A DNA stretch of 64,000 nt, from positions 343,501-407,500 of the forward strand of contig JASJOG010000045.1 of the NCBI GenBank assembly GCA_030142905.1. Reading direction: 5' to 3'. The first letter of the stretch is position 1. The number at the start of each line of letters is the position of its first letter. Both the position numbers and the translations under genes were made by a program. Under the pieces are notes generated by a model, which did not search any database, had not been told where the DNA came from, and worked only from the letters and a program-made list of their open reading frames with translations. This document shows, piece after piece, positions 63,766-64,000 of this stretch. This stretch comes from Heliopora coerulea. Its lineage: Eukaryota > Cnidaria > Anthozoa > Scleralcyonacea > Helioporidae.

Positions 63766-64000
63766 CTAATAATATGGACACAGATTGTGCATGAATACTG
63801 GACCCGGTTGTTTAAATTGAATTTGTAAAAATTTCGCGATCAGAGTTCCACACAATTACTGCGATAGAAAGTGGTAATTTCTTAGTCTAATTTTTTATAA
63901 ATCTGAAAAAAATTTTTGTATATAATGAATGAAACCTTTGTAATATTTGTACATATATGAGCACTGCAAAAGGTTGACAACACCTGTAAAATTGATTTAT

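Overview
This is a eukaryotic nuclear window: AT-rich, intron-rich and full of transposon debris, with short exons bounded by GT-AG sites. I recognise two genes. Both are integrin beta subunits, both lie on the minus strand, and they sit head to tail. Family features (PSI, beta-I, cysteine-rich I-EGF modules, beta-tail, transmembrane helix, NPxY tail) plus the SINE and MITE content suggest an invertebrate animal. My inference is an anthozoan cnidarian, possibly a coral, but no species can be fixed from the sequence alone.

Gene A runs right to left from its ATG at 41556-41558 to the left edge. I traced 19 coding exons (41558 down to 380). They splice into one uninterrupted frame of 558 codons: signal peptide, PSI, hybrid/beta-I and the first I-EGF repeats. 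Its 3' part lies off the window. A noncoding first exon and promoter are suggested near 43.4-43.6 kb. Gene B enters from the right edge, and only its 3' half is visible: 8 exons from 63765 down to the stop at 47225, covering I-EGF repeats, beta-tail domain, transmembrane helix and a canonical cytoplasmic tail. About 5.7 kb separate the gene B stop from the gene A ATG.

The introns and the intergenic gap hold the mobile DNA. It includes a TA-flanked palindromic MITE family (three copies in tandem at 1.97-3.58 kb, others at 45.4 and 51.2 kb), piggyBac-like TTAA-flanked MITEs (3.2, 8.9 and probably 22.4 kb), and a degenerate Tc1/mariner-type element with 21-bp subrepeats in its inverted termini (13.47-15.19 kb). 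There are also hAT-type MITEs with 8-bp target duplications (9.2 and 59.1 kb), a hAT/ZMYM-like remnant (48.6-49.9 kb), two tRNA-derived SINE families, and an inverted pair of Penelope-like retroelement copies (52.04-55.83 kb). Minisatellites lie at 5.87-6.58, 48.2 and 49.2 kb.

Working together: integrin beta chains pair with alpha chains at the cell surface, bind extracellular ligands through a metal-dependent beta-I domain, and link to talin and kindlin through the tail. The window shows the ligand-binding half of one paralogue and the signalling half of the other. No prokaryotic features, CRISPR arrays or operons are present. I found no wholly new system. The most unusual signals are the threonine-substituted MIDAS of gene A, the inverted Penelope pair sharing a frameshift, the loop-flipping palindromic MITEs, and a sharp CpG-depleted domain over the 5' part of gene A.
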